Origin: Macrocybe gigantea
Lineage: Eukaryota; Basidiomycota; Agaricomycetes; Agaricales; Callistosporiaceae
DNA length: 64,000 nt
Direction: 5' to 3'
NCBI GenBank assembly: GCA_011319805.1
Contig: SJRY01000272.1
Location: forward strand, 1 to 64,000
The notes beneath the pieces are model-generated. The model saw only the letters and a program-made list of their open reading frames with translations, did not search any database and had not been told where the DNA came from. The position numbers and the translations under genes were made by a program. This document shows positions 10,870 through 23,285 of the stretch, in pieces (position 1 is the first letter of the stretch; every line of letters starts with the position of its first letter).

Positions 10870-13148
10870 TTTTTTTTTTTTTTTTTTTAAATCAACAATT
10901 TATATAGCGGTGCACGGTGGCAGTCCGCTTGTAAATACACCAAGGTACCTACTATAAATACGACTAGTCCGAGACCAACCAGACTGAAGGGAGATACATA
11001 GAGGGCTGCACTGCCCTGTTCTCTCATGCCCGCGCTCGAGCTATGTGACTCGAGCTCACGCATACTCACTCGCTCAAGCACTGTCCCCCAACCCCAGAGG
11101 GTCGGTTGTGGTCAATTCCACGTAAAAGGTCCAAAAGGACCTATAACAATGCTGTTGCGAAGTTTGCGATTCGCATACCGCTTGGTCAGTGCTTCGGTCA
11201 CTGACCCAACTGTTTTAAGATTGTCCAGGTTGCCCCGGACGATCTCCGCTACAGAGCGGCAGTCACCCGCCGCCTGGATCCGGAATGAAAGCACCTGCAG
11301 CCTTATTGGATGTCAGGTACTTAATGAACCAGTGACGCACAAAGGCGTCAAACTGGCGTTCAGTTGGCCTGTGCCAGTTACGGCACTGAGTCATGACATG
11401 GACGGAGTCTTCAGCCCCTCGTCCGCAAGAGCATAAATCGCTCTCGACAAAATTAAACCGTGCCCGATACGCATTGATCGGAGCATGGCCGCATGCGAGA
11501 CGTGAACAGCGAGCATAAAGCTCATTGTCTGTCACTAACTTCATGAAGCCCATTCTCTTCCGAGAGGGGCGTTCATAAGAATTTGGCTTTCCTGCTTCGT
11601 GAAAACGAAAAGTGGAAGCACCAATATATTTCTTGTTCCCAGAATTCTGGAACCAAGTGCTATGCATATCATCGTCAGCCTCCTTTCGAAGGCCATCGGT
11701 GGTGTAGAGGGGACGAAGCCCCAGGGGAACGTCCAGGCTTCGAGCGAGCTCATGAGCCTCGACTTGTATTGCCCACTTCCATTTGGAAGGGACGTGCCAG
11801 AATTCAATCCGGCGCTGCTCGGATTCAGAGAGCCAAGCTTTCAGAGATGCACAAAGTGCAATAGAATGCGACTGCACAGAGTGGGGGTTGCAATCGATGA
11901 TGCGATTAATTGCATTCATCGAATCCAGAAAGCACACGATGGAGTCAACTCCATCTTGTGCGATAGCCTTTTGGATTGCCATTCGCAATCCAATAAGCTC
12001 AGCATCGTCGCTGGTTGCTTTACCAACCGGCTGACGAATTTCAGAAACCAGTCTGCCCTCACGATACACACGCGAAGCAGCAACAGACTGCTTTAAGGAC
12101 ACTTCTGCTTTTGTAGGCACGGAGCCATCACTACTCACATAAGAGCAATCATGCTGGGTCGAACACAAGGTAAGTGTTTGATCCAGCGATGAGCGGTAAG
12201 CCTTGACCGAGTCCTCATCTCGGCCAAGCAACTTATGGATCTCAAAGCGACTGCCAAACTCGTCGACAAGCCGCCTGCCCGGGTTATTTGCATCCGCAAA
12301 ATAATCCGTGGTTAGAAAGAGTGGTGGTTTCAGATCCACCAAATCCTTGAGAGGGGACTTAAGCGCAGACCGCTGTCTGTCTGATAAAAAAGCGAGATTT
12401 CTCACTTTAGAAGGATCACCCCCAGCTGAGGCGGGCGTACTGATAGACCTGAGTGCATGTCTCAGGTTGGAATTGGCGAGACAGGCAGAGGACCCGACTT
12501 TCAGTCTTTTAATGAACTCGCCGATAGGTTCGACACAGGCCATCGTCTCCGCCGCACCCTCAGGAGTGGTGCGAAACTGACCATTGATCCAGATGCACGC
12601 TTTACGCTGCATTTGGCGCAGTTGTTTCAACAGTGCGACATTACGCATGCCATTGAAATTCCATAATACACAGCCGTACGTTGCGATCGGACGCGCGCAC
12701 GACAAGTAGAGGATGCGTTTCTGTTGAGGAGATAAACCCCGGACAGAATTGCCCAACATTTGGAAGGCTCTGGCCGTAGTCAAGGCCTTCGTAGCGTAGA
12801 ATCGAACATGCTCCTTAAAAGAAAGGCGTGTGTCCAAGAAGAAACCCAAGTATCGCCAAACGTTCTTGGGTCGAAGCGGGGTATTGCCCGTAAATGGAGC
12901 AAATCCCAAGTCAATAGACGGACGAGGGTCCGCGTTATTGCGCGAGAAGTGCTGTAATTCAGTCTTGTTATGTTCTACAACAAGCCCGAAGTCAGTGAAG
13001 AGGTTATGCACGGACGCATAAGCTCTCTGCAGTTTCGGAACATTGTCCGATGTGGACTTGGACTGAGCAATGATCAGTCCATCGTCGACGAATGACATGA
13101 TTACTGGCATATCACCAGCTTTCTGATATAATTTCAGCACCGGCGCTA
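10870..13148 (-). mobile_element. LINE-C: young 5'-truncated LINE (RT C-terminal part to poly(A))
   Basis: The poly(A) end is the T tract at 10870-10887. The 3' UTR follows to about 11262, then an uninterrupted ORF2 frame of about 628 codons (13148 down to 11263). It includes the RT catalytic FVDD, the RNase H residues (SSDGSVP, DDAELIGL, FLDSMNAI) and the C-terminal CSCGRGAEDSVHVMTQC segment. It is CpG-rich and nearly identical to LINE-E, so it is a recent insertion. It is truncated mid-RT at its 5' end. The target ORF1 lost about 270 bp at the insertion point. Confidence 0.85.
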
Positions 13149-15447
13149 AGTGGAAAGGCAACTCACTTTGCCAACCCTCACACCTCTCCTTCTGGCACTG
13201 TACGACCGGAAGACTCTCGCTCGAATATGGGCGCTCGCCCTCCGAGACTGCCTCAGAACCTGAACCACCCCCCTCTGCCACAGCTGCGGTCCCGCTTCTG
13301 AACTCTGGGTCATGGTCTGCCCCCTCCTGTCAACAGGGCTACCCACCCTGCTGCTGGCAAGCACTCATATGCACAAGCCTTGGCCCAACCAGCTAACACT
13401 CCCACCGAAGCCATCATAGCTTTGGCAAAGACATTCCCACACCTCCCCATGGAGAAGATCATCTCCTTGCAAAAGGAAGCAACCGGGGAGCCTTCCGGAC
13501 CACCTAAGAAGAAGGCGAAGTCCACTTCCCATGGCCCATCCCAACGTAATGTCAGGGTGTCCTTTACTTTCCCGGCGGACAATGTGTCTGTTGCCACTGG
13601 GACTCTTCTCTCTGCCTTCAATCGAGGGCTGACTACTAGCAAATCCTGGATTTGATGCGAATCCATCCAGGACCACTCCACCTCCTCATTTTCGTGTTTG
13701 ATGATGAAGGTAGCATCACCCAAGGACCTCGGCATTCTGCATGAGGCCGCCCTCTGGTGCACTCCAGCTGGTTCTACTGTCAAGCTCGCTATTCCTACGA
13801 GCATTTCCTATGTGAAACTGCTCGACGTACCATACTTCAATGCTGATGGAAGTGTCATCACTGCCCGGCAAGCTTAGCTGCATGATTGTGTGGAAAGACC
13901 TGACTTCCCCAACCTATCCTATTTAAGAGGGGACTTCAATTATCATTATGAACTCTGGAATGGAGTCCATACTTTGCAGTGTACACAAGGAGAGATGCTG
14001 TGTAATGCAGTGCTTGATCTTGGTCTTGACTGGGCAGAGCCATCTAATCATGGCCTGACCTTCATCTCACATAACACAGAGCTTCAGCCCTCAGTTATTG
14101 ATTTGATGTTCACCCCTGTTGATGTGGTGGGGGTGGCACCGATCATTCACGACAACCTGAGATTGACTTCGGACCATTGTCCATTGCCTCTCTCCTTAGA
14201 CATTCTGCTGCTGGACCTCTCCGATCCATGCCAGACTCTTTCAAAGGACAGCATGCCTGAGTTTATCTCTGACATTGCTGGCGATCTACTTGGTATGGAC
14301 CTGGTGCCAATCGAGTCACCAGAGGATTTAGAGAGTGCTCTCCAGACTCTCTCCAAATCAGTTGACCGTGCTTGGGATCTCCACTCTAAGGAGCGCAAGC
14401 TATCGAAGTGGAGCAAAGGCTGGTGAAATTAGCATTGTTCTGAAACTTTGGACACCTTCAGGCAGACCCGGTCTGAAGAGGACCATCCTGTCAGTGATTA
14501 TTCCGAAACCCGGCAAACCTGCATACGACACCCCAAAAGCCTTTCATCCGATTGTGCTTTTGAACACCCTCGGCAAACTTGTTGAAAAAATGCTGGTGCG
14601 GCATATGCAGTACGAAGTGACCAAATATGCTGTCTTTGATCCGAAGCAGTTCAGTGGCATTCAGCAGAACTCTATGGAGGATGCCGGTGTCTTCTTAACC
14701 CATATTATCTGGCAAGGCTGGCTAAAGGGTCTCAAGACGAGTGTCATCGCTTTCAATGTGGCTCAATATTTTCCCTCTCTCAACCATCGGATGTTGGTAA
14801 GGATACTTCAACATGGGGGCTTCGCATGTCAAGTGTCTAAGTTCTTCAAGTCTTACCTCATCGGGCGTAAAACTTCGTATACTTGGCATATTGCCATCTT
14901 ACCAGAGTTTGATGCTGATGTTGGTGTCGGCCAAGGCTCTGCCCTATCTCCGGTACTGTCAGCCTTGTACTTGGCACCAGTACTGAAAATATACCAGAAG
15001 GTTGACAATATGCCGACCATCATGTCATTTGTAGATGATGGGCTGATTATTGCTCAGTCCAAATCCATCCTGGACAATGTTCCGAAACTTCAGAGGGCGT
15101 ACATGTCAGTGCACAACCTCTTTACGGACTTTGGTCTTGTTGTCAAACACAACAAAACTGAACTGCAGCATGTCTCGCGCAATAGTAAGGATCCCTGTCC
15201 TTCTATTGATTTGGGTTTCACCCCATTCACGGGCAACACTCCCTTACAGCCCAAGGATGTTTGGAGATACCTTGGATTCTTCTTGGATGTGTGCCTATCC
15301 TTCAAGGAGCACATCCGTTTCTATGCAATGATAGCGCTGACCACTGCCAGGGCTTTTCAGATGTTGGGCAATTCTGTGCAAGGGTTATCCCCTCAACAGA
15401 AGCGCATTCTTTACCTGTCATACATGTGTCCTATCACAACATATGGC
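13149..15447 (+). pseudogene. LINE-B, piece 3: ORF1 C-terminal part, endonuclease and RT with two internal deletions
   Basis: ORF1 resumes at the KGNSLCQP block and runs to about 13872 (ITARQA). It then jumps to the endonuclease HDCVERPDFPNL block, a deletion of about 1 kb that removes the zinc knuckles and the start of ORF2. A second deletion of about 480 bp at about 14490 removes the endonuclease/RT linker. The remaining RT frame (14490-15446) reads well, with FNVAQYFPSL and FVDD near 15030. It is interrupted at 15448 by the poly(T) end of LINE-D. It could not encode a working protein. Confidence 0.82.
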
Positions 15448-16398
15448 TTTTTTTTTTTTTTTTTTTTTTTAAATCAACAATTTATATAGCAGTGCTCGAT
15501 GGCAGTCTGCTTGTAAACACACACAGGTACCTACAATAAATACAACTAGTCTGAAAAAGCCCAAACTGAGGAGATGTACATGGAGGGCATATTAACCCTA
15601 TTCTCTCATGCCCGCGCCTGAGCTGCTCAAGCTCATGCCCATGCTGACTCACCTGTTCGGCCTGCGTCCCCCAACTCCTAGGAGCTGGACGTGGTCAGTT
15701 CCATGTAAAGAGTCCAAGAGGGCCCATAACGACAGGTGTCACAGAGTCTGCGATATGCAATGAAGCTCAGTGTTCACTTTTGTCAAACACCATATTGGAT
15801 TGATGCTCTGGGTCCCCCAGCCTGAAGGCCAGCTGCAGTTACTTCCGTGCAAAGGCCCCGCAGGGAGCCATAACCTGAGTATCCCCCACTATGAAGAGGC
15901 AGTTACCTGCCACCCAGATCCGGGATAAAAGCACCTGCTGCTTTATTAGACGTTAGATACTTAACGAACCAGGAATGCACAAAGGCATCATACTGGCATT
16001 TGGTTGGTCTGCTCCAGTTACGGTACAGAGTCATAACATAAATGGAGTCCTCAGGCCCCCATCCACATGAGCATTCATCGCTCTCAACAAAGTTGAACCA
16101 TGCTCGATACACATTGATCAGCACGTGTCCACATGCAATGCGACAGCAGCGAGCAAATAGCTCATTGCCAGTCACCAACTTCATGAACCCCGTTCTTTTA
16201 CGAAGCAGGCACTCATATGACTCAGGCTTTCCAGCATTGTAGAATCGAAACATGGAAGCACCAATATATTTCTTGATCCCTAGCCTACTTCCAAGAGGAG
16301 GGGACGTGCCAGAATACAATCTGGTGCAGCTCGGACTGGGCAAACCAAGCCTGCAATAAAGTGCACAGTGCAATAGAATGCAACTGCACAGAGTGAGG
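15448..16398 (-). pseudogene. LINE-D, 3' piece: poly(A), 3' UTR and ORF2 C-terminus
   Basis: The T tract at 15448-15470 marks the poly(A) end of a minus-strand LINE inserted into LINE-B. The 3' UTR runs to about 15900, and the C-terminal RNase H/Cys segment of ORF2 (stop at 15903) follows to 16398. There SINE-2 interrupts it. The 15-bp TSD CTGCACAGAGTGAGG is at 16384-16398 and 23958-23972, and LINE-D continues from 23958. Confidence 0.88.
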
Positions 16399-16931
16399 GC
16401 TCTAGTAGCCCAGTGGTTTAATCACCACTAAAGACTGGAGAGGTGGCTGTGCAGCCACTGGAAAGGTTGTGGGTTTGATTCCCACTCATCCCCTGTACCT
16501 TGAAAGTAGGGATAGGCATGTGACCCATCATTGGTTACAGTCATGTGCTTGGTGACTCAGGTTGGTAATCAACTCTGAGGCAGTACCACAGTCATGTGAC
16601 CTTCCATAACTAGAGTGGTAACGTGGTCACATGATAGGGATGATCGTGGGAGCTCAAAGTGACCCCTGACAGGCCGTGCCTGAAATGGTCATGTGATTAA
16701 TCATATGATCAAGTAGGAAGCAAAAGCACAGGGCGTGGTAAGCGGGGAAAAGACTTGAGAACCACCTGACCTATGATGTGCACCCTGTAATGGGGCATTC
16801 CAAAGCATGTGCACTTCCGGAAGGTGCTGCGCACCCTGTAATAGGGAGTCTCTTCAGACTGCGAGCTTAGGACAGGACACCCCCCACCGGTTAATCTCAT
16901 GCCCAGTCTAACCAACTGGATTAGGCTAGGA
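16399..16931 (+). mobile_element. SINE-2, 5' part (tRNA-like head and body)
   Basis: The head has the A box TAGCCCAGTGG and B box GGTTTGATTCC, as in SINE-1. The body continues to the LINE-E target site at 16918-16931. SINE-2 continues at 23286-23957 and totals about 1205 bp. It is flanked by a 15-bp TSD in LINE-D (16384-16398 and 23958-23972), which proves independent retroposition. Confidence 0.88.
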
Positions 16932-17130
16932 CAACGCTTCTCTTTCCACAACCCCCACTTGTAAACAACTGTAAACAACTCTCACAAATCGCACTCCTCG
17001 TTCTACGGTGACAACACTTGGGACGATCTTTGATCAGGTTGTAGATCCGGATACCTATATCCTTGAGCACTTCCCGTTTTTAAAATCGCAAAAATCGGCT
17101 GAAAATCCACCGACTTATTAGAGTTTTTCA

Positions 17131-18989
17131 ATGAGCGACGATCCGCTCAACATTGTCGGCGGCGGTGGGCCTCCACCGCTAAACCCGCACCCTGGGCGGA
17201 CCCCCTCAGGCCCCTCTCGACCCCCCGCTCCTTCCCCCTCGGGGGATAGGAGCCTTCTCTTCCAAGGCGGCGACGGTTTAATGGATACCGACGACGCTGG
17301 TCCTTCGAATCGGACTGGGTCTACCGAACCCCCTGTTCCTCCATCTCCATCGATGCTGTCCACGGAGGCAGCTTATAACGACAATTCTATCGGTATTGCG
17401 ATCTTTCCTGAAGGGCATCGGTTCCTTCACGGTGAAGCGAAGGCCGCCACTGAGTCCCTCGCCGCCCTTAAGGATTGGATCCTCAAGGTCGGCAAAGCAT
17501 CCGTCTCCATCCCGGCGGGCTACCAGTATGCCATCGCTGAGGGTATTGCGGCCTTGGTCGCTACTGCTGGCGATGTTAACATGTTTTCCATCCCTACTCT
17601 TCAGGGACCTCAGCATGAACTCGGAGCGCGCTTGCAGACTATTGTAAATGCGCACCTTCCCTCGCGCGGGAAATCAACTCGCTTTGCTGATCCCGCCACT
17701 CATCACTCCCCCTCTGGTACAGTGTGACCGGAGGACTCACGTTCGAACCAGGGCGCCCCGCCTCCGAGACCGGCTCGGAACCCAAACCGCCCTCCTCCAC
17801 CCCCTCGCACGCGATCTCGTTCCCGGACTCCTGGACGTGGACCGCCTCCTCCGGTCAATAGGGCTACTCGCCCATCTTCCGGTAAGCGCTCTTATGCGCA
17901 AGCCTTGGCCCAACCGGCCAACACTCCTGCCGAGGCTATTGTAGCCTTGGCAAAGACATTCCCACACCTCCCCGCAGAGAAGATTGTCTCCTTGCAAAAG
18001 GAAGCAACCGGGGAGCCGTCTGGACCACCTAAGAAGAAGGCGAAGTCCACGTCTCACAGACCGTCCTGTCGTAACATCCAGGTCAGTTACTCTTTTCTGG
18101 CTGACAACGATTCTGTTGCCGCCGGAGCTGTCCTTAATGCCCTTAATAGGGCGTTGACCACTGGCAAGTCCTGGATTCGATGCGAATCTATCCAGGATCA
18201 TTCCGCCTCCTCGTTCTCTTGCTTGATGACGAGGGTGGCTTCTCCGAAAGACCTCAGCATTTTGCATGAGGCCGCTCTCTGCTGTGCTCCGGCAGGATCT
18301 ACTGTCGAGCTCGCAATCCCGACGAGCGTTTCTTATTTGAAACTGCTCGACGTTCCCTATTTCAATGCCGATGGTAGCATTATCACTGCCCGGCAGGCTT
18401 ACGAGATTCTTCGAGACTCTTCCTTCTCAGATCTCATTACTCTCGTTGGGGTACCGCGTGTCATGCGCAACTCCAAGAATCCGATACTGCAACCGTCTGG
18501 TTCAACATCGAAGACACGTCAACTGGCCAGAACGTGAAGGCTCTGGACAATTGTACAGTTATGGTCAGGAATTGGCGTTGCCGATTCAAGGCCGCTCTCT
18601 CTTCGCCGGGAGTTCCTCTTTGCGAACGCTGCTGGCGCTGGGGGCACTCTGCGTTGAAGTGCAACCAGCAATCTCTTTGCTGCCCGATCTGTGGGGAATC
18701 TCACAGAAAGGAACACCATCGCACCCTGGCGTCTTGCTGCAAAGCTCGACCCAAGGCTAACCCTCCTCGTGAGGCTACTCCAGCGGGCCAGCCCTGCCCT
18801 CATCCTCCTAAGTGTCTCAGCTATGGCCGAGACCACTCCACTGACGACCGGAAGTGTCCCTTCTGGAAAAATCGCTTTGATCCAGATTGGATCAAGGAAC
18901 ATTATAAGCTGGTACGTGATCGCAAACGATCAGGTAGCAATTATCCTAATGCCTCCCCGCAGCGTAATGCGGAGGCCGACGCATCATGA
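17131..18989 (+). pseudogene. LINE-E ORF1: nucleic-acid-binding protein with zinc knuckles (two lesions)
   Basis: The Met start (MSDDPLNIVGGGG) follows a 199-bp leader. The N-terminus is Pro/Gly-rich, the centre basic (SGPPKKKAKSTSH), and the C-terminus has Cys/His knuckles: CERCWRWGHSALKC, CPICGESHRKEHH and a degraded CLSYGRDHSTDDRKC (Tyr for the second Cys). A TGA at about 17725 replaces a CGA kept in other copies (GTVRPEDSR). A one-base deletion at about 18481 shifts the frame. It would span about 619 codons if open. Such proteins coat LINE RNA. Its stop overlaps the ORF2 start as ATGA at 18986-18989. Confidence 0.85.
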
Positions 18990-21900
18990 GTGTCTCCTCA
19001 GGTAGTGCAGCCTCGGCTGTGGTCCTGGTTCAAGGGGACGCTCATTGATCTCATCTCTTCGTATTTTCTCTCAGAATGTAAATAGAAAATATGTACACAT
19101 GGACATGCTCCTCTCTACTCTCGGGAGGGATTATGATATTCTGTTTTTCCAAGAACCCGCTTGGAATCTCATAAGACACGCTCCGTCTGCCCTCAATGTT
19201 GAGGGCGAGGCAGTAATCGGTGGTCCCACTCATCCAGATTGGACCTGTATCGTTCGCCGATCATCTCTCGAGGACCCTCCTCGGGTTATGGCCTATGTAC
19301 ATAACAGGCTTCGTCGCCTGCATCCATCCCTTCGTCGTGACCTAGTTGATAGTCGCGATCTTATGATCGTTAGCTCGCCACCCCTGGCGAGCCACTCTTC
19401 TCGCTAACGCCTACTCTGATGTAGATGCTAGCGCGATTCGTCTTTTGCATGATTGTGCTGAGCGCCCCGACTTCCCCAACTTAGTTTATCTCGGAGGGGA
19501 TTTCAATTGTCATTATGAACTCTGGGATAGAGTTCATAATTCGCAGCGGTCTCGAGGGGAGATGCTGTGTAATGCAGCTCTCGATCTCGGTCTGGAATGG
19601 TCGGAACCTAGCAACCCTGGGCCGACATTCATTTCACATAACCCCGAGCTTCGGCCCTCGGTTATTGACTTGATGTTCATCCCCATTGATAGTGGGGATT
19701 GCCATCCTCGCATGATTGATGCGCTCAAGCTGACATCGGACCATGTCCCATTGTCACTTGTATTGGATGTTCCTCTGCTAGACCTATCCGTCCAGCGACG
19801 AACGTTAAGTAAGGACAGCATACCGGAGTTTATATCCGACATTGCCGGTGATCTTCTCGGAATGGACATTGTCCCTATCGAGACTAATAACGACCTCGAG
19901 AGCGTCTTGTCGACACTATCAAAGGCCATTGATCGAGCTTGGAATCTCCATTCTAGGGAATGCAAGCTCTCAAAACGGAGCAAGGGTTGGTGGAACCAAC
20001 ACTGCTCTGAGACTCTTGATACTTCAGACAAACCCGATCTGAAAGAGATCATCGCATCTGGCGGCGAGCTGTCAAAGATGCTAAGCGTGCCTTCTTTGAT
20101 CAACGGATCAGGGAGGTTGCAGAAAAGTCTCGTCGTCCATGGGATTTAGCTGCATGGACAAAGCAGAGACCCCTACCTGACTACGAAGCTATCTCGTTCC
20201 AGGGACAGCCTTGTAATTCTATCGAAGCGCTTTGGAATGCGCTTGATAAGTCTTATAATGCTGCGTCTGATCGCACAGTTAATTTGGATTGCCTCAATGA
20301 TCTTGAAGCGCATCCAGTACGGACTGGGTCCCGTTCTCTGCTGCCGAGCTCCGAGAGTCCTTAGAGCCCTGTAGCAATACGTCTGCACCAGGACCAGACC
20401 ATCTGTCTTGGAGCCACATCAAACAGCTGGTGAAATTTCCTCACATAGCTGCATTCATCTTGAACATTGCAAACGCATGTCTGGATTTGGGGCATGGCCC
20501 TCTTACTTCAAGCAGAGTTTGTCAGTATCATTCCGAAACCTGGCAAACCTGCATACATACCCCGAAAGCCTTTCGTCCGATTGTGCTTTGAATACCCTCG
20601 GCAAGCTCGTCGAGAAGATGCTAGCGCGACGTATGCAGTACGAAGCGACAAATTTGCTGTCTTCGATCCGAAGCAGTTCGGCGGCATCCGTCAGAACTCA
20701 ACTGAGGATGCTGGGGTCTTCCTTACCCATATTATCCGTCAGGGGTGGTCTAAGGGATTTAAAACGAGTGTCATCGCTTTCGATGTCGCTCAGTATTTTC
20801 CTTCACTCAACCATCGTATGTTGGTGAAGATTCTTCAACACGGAGGCTTTGCACCACAGGTGTCAAAGTTCTTTGAATCATACCTCGTTGGGGCAAAACT
20901 TCTTATGCCTGGCGTAGTGCCATCTCTCCAGAGTTCGAGGCCGACGTGGGAGTTGGTCAAGGCTCTGCACTCTCCCCAGTATTGTCAGCGCTTTACTTGG
21001 CGCCGGTACTGAAACTTTACCAGAAAGCTGGTGATATGCCAGTAATCATGTCATTCGTCGATGACGGACTGATCATCGCTCAGTCCAGATCCACATCGGA
21101 CAATGTTCCGAAACTGCAGAGGGCTTATGCCTCTGTGCATAACCTCTTCACTGACTTCGGCCTTGTTGTAGAACACAACAAGACTGAACTACAGCACTTT
21201 TCGCGCAATAGTATGGACCCTCGTCCGTCTATTGACTTGGGATTTGCTCCATTTACAGGCAACACCCCTCTTCGACCCAAGGATGTCTGGCGATACCTTG
21301 GTTTCTTTTTGGACGCGCGCCTCTCTTTTAAGGAGCATGTTCGATTCTATGCTACGAAGGCCTTGACTACTGCCAGAGCCTTTCAGATGTTGGGCAATTC
21401 TGTTCGGGGCTTATCCCCTCAGCAGAAACGCATTCTCTACTTGTCGTGTGCGCGTCCCATCGCAACATACGGCTGTTTATTATGGAACTTCAATGGCATG
21501 CGTAATGTCGCACTGTTGAAACAACTACGCCAGATGCAGCGTAAAGCTTGCATCTGGATCAATGGACAGTTTCGCACTACTCCCGAGGGTGCGCTGAGAC
21601 AATGGCCTGCGTCGAACCCATCGGCGGGTTCATCCAAAGGCTGAAGGTCGGGTCCTCTGCCCGCCTCGCCAATTCCAATCTGAGGCATGCTCTCAGGTCA
21701 ATTAGTACGCCCGCCTCGTCTGGGGGCGACCCATCTAAAGTGAGAAATCTCGCTTCTTTGTCAGACAGACAGCGTGCTGCGCTTAAGTCCCCACTCAAGG
21801 ATTTGGTGGATCTGAAACCACCACTCTTTCTAACCACGGATTATTTTGCGGATGCAAATAACCCGGGCAGGCTTGTCGATGAGTTTGACAGTCGCTTTGA

Positions 21901-22877
21901 GATTCATAAGTTACTTGGCCGAGACGAGGACTCGGTCAAGGCTTATCGCGCATCGCTGGATCAAACACTTACCCAGTGTTCGACCCAGCATGATTGCTCT
22001 TATGTGAGTAGTGATGGCTCCGTGCCTGCGAAAGCAGAAGTGCCATTTAAGCAGTCTGTGTCAGCTTCGTGTTTATCGCGAGGGCAGGCTGGTTTTCGAA
22101 ATTCGTCAGCCTGTTGGCAAATCAACGAGCGATGATGCCGAGCTTATTGGATTGCGAATGGCAATCCAAAAGGCTATCACACAAGATGGAGTTGACTCCA
22201 TCGTGTGCTTTCTGGATTCGATGAATGCGATTAATCGCATCATTGATTGCAATCCCCACTCTGTGCAGTCGCATTCTATTGCACTTTGTAGATCATTGAA
22301 AGCTTGGCTCTCAGAGTCCGAGCAGCGCCGGATTGAATTCTGGCACGTCCCTTCCAAATGGAAGTGGGCAATACAAGTCGAGGCTCACGAGTTCGCTCGA
22401 AGCCTGAACGTTCCTCTGGGGCTTCATCCCCTTTATACCACCGATGGCCTTCGAAGGGAGGCAGACGATGATATGCATAGCACTTGGTTCCAGAATTCTG
22501 GGAACAAGAAATATATTGGTGCTTCCACTTTTCGTTTTCACGAAGCAGGAAAGCCAAATTCCTATGAACGCCCCTCTCGGAAGAGAATGGGCTTCATGAA
22601 GTTAGTGACAGATAATGAGCTTTACGCTCGCTGCTCACGTCTTGCATGCGGCCACGCTCCGATCAATGCGTATCGGGCACGGTTTAATTTTGTCGAGAGC
22701 GACTTATGCTCTTGCGGACGAGGGGCTGAGGACTCCGTCCACGTCATGACTCAGTGCCGTAACTGGCACAGACCAACCGAACGCCAGTTTGACGCCTTTG
22801 TGCGTCACTGGTTCATTAAGTACCTGACATCTAATAAGGCTGCAGGTGCTTTCATTCCGGATCCAGGCAGCGGGTGA
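18986..22877 (+). pseudogene. LINE-E ORF2: APE endonuclease, reverse transcriptase and RNase H (several indels)
   Basis: Starting at the ATGA overlap, the frame encodes an APE-type endonuclease: FSQNVNRKYVHMDM, FFQEPAW near 19145, GGDFNCHYELWD near 19500, and SDHVPL near 19735. The RT follows with FDVAQYFPSLNHRML near 20780, GVGQGSALSPVLSALYLAP near 20950, and FVDD near 21055. RNase H carries SSDGSVP, DDAELIGLRM and FLDSMNAINR (22000-22230), and a C-terminal CSCGRGAEDSVHV segment comes before the stop at 22877. Single-base deletions break the frame near 19025, 19385, 20525-20600, 20905, 21590 and 22060. The RT box is FVDD rather than FADD. Confidence 0.88.
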
Positions 22878-23271
22878 CTGCCGTTCTGTAGCGGAGATCG
22901 TCCGGGCAACCTGGACAATCTTAAAACAGTTGGGTCAGTGACCGAAGCACTGACCAAGCGATATGCAATCGCAAACTCTGCAACAGCATTGTTATAGGTC
23001 CTTTTGGACCTTTTACGTGGAATTGACCACAGCCGGCCCTCTGGGGTTGGGGGACAGTGCTCGAGCGAGTGAGTATGCGTGAGCTCGAGTCCCATAGCTC
23101 GAGCGCGGGCACGAGAGAACAGGGCAGTGCAGCCCTCTATGTATCTCCCTTCAGTCTGGTTTGCCTCGGACTAGTCGTATTTATAGTAGGTACCTTGGTG
23201 TATTTACAAGCGGACTGCCACCGTGCACCGCTATATAAATTGTTGAATTAAAAAAAAAAAAAAAAAAAAAA
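22878..23271 (+). other. LINE-E 3' UTR, conserved tail and poly(A)
   Basis: The last ~65 bp before poly(A), from the GGTACC near 23190, are shared with all SINE copies. This tail is presumably what the ORF2 protein recognises. Poly(A) runs to 23271 and is followed directly by the target duplication. Confidence 0.8.
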
Positions 23272-23285
23272 GGATTAGGCTAGGA

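Larger units (their letters stand above)
16932..23271 (+). mobile_element. LINE-E: full-length young Tad1/I-like LINE with 14-bp TSD
   Basis: The 6340-bp element is flanked by the exact 14-bp duplication GGATTAGGCTAGGA (16918-16931 and 23272-23285) of its target, SINE-2. The layout is a 5' UTR (16932-17130), ORF1 (17131-18989), ORF2 (18986-22877), a 3' UTR and poly(A) of about 23 nt. It retains abundant CpG, unlike other copies, so it is the youngest. ORF1 has one CGA to TGA stop and one shift, and ORF2 has several single-base indels, so as assembled it is not functional. APE endonuclease, RT and RNase H with a CCHC-type ORF1 fit the Tad1 clade of fungi; the clade call is by architecture only. 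Confidence 0.92.

Noticed and set aside
11263..13281. A 672-codon frame as one protein
   Set aside because: The first ~45 codons are antisense LINE-B ORF1 read into LINE-C. Only the part from about 13148 is genuine ORF2.
13310..13804. Long minus-strand frame (164 codons), also at 27933-28406 on the plus strand
   Set aside because: It is antisense to LINE ORF1 in both places; the sense strand carries the real ORF1 protein.
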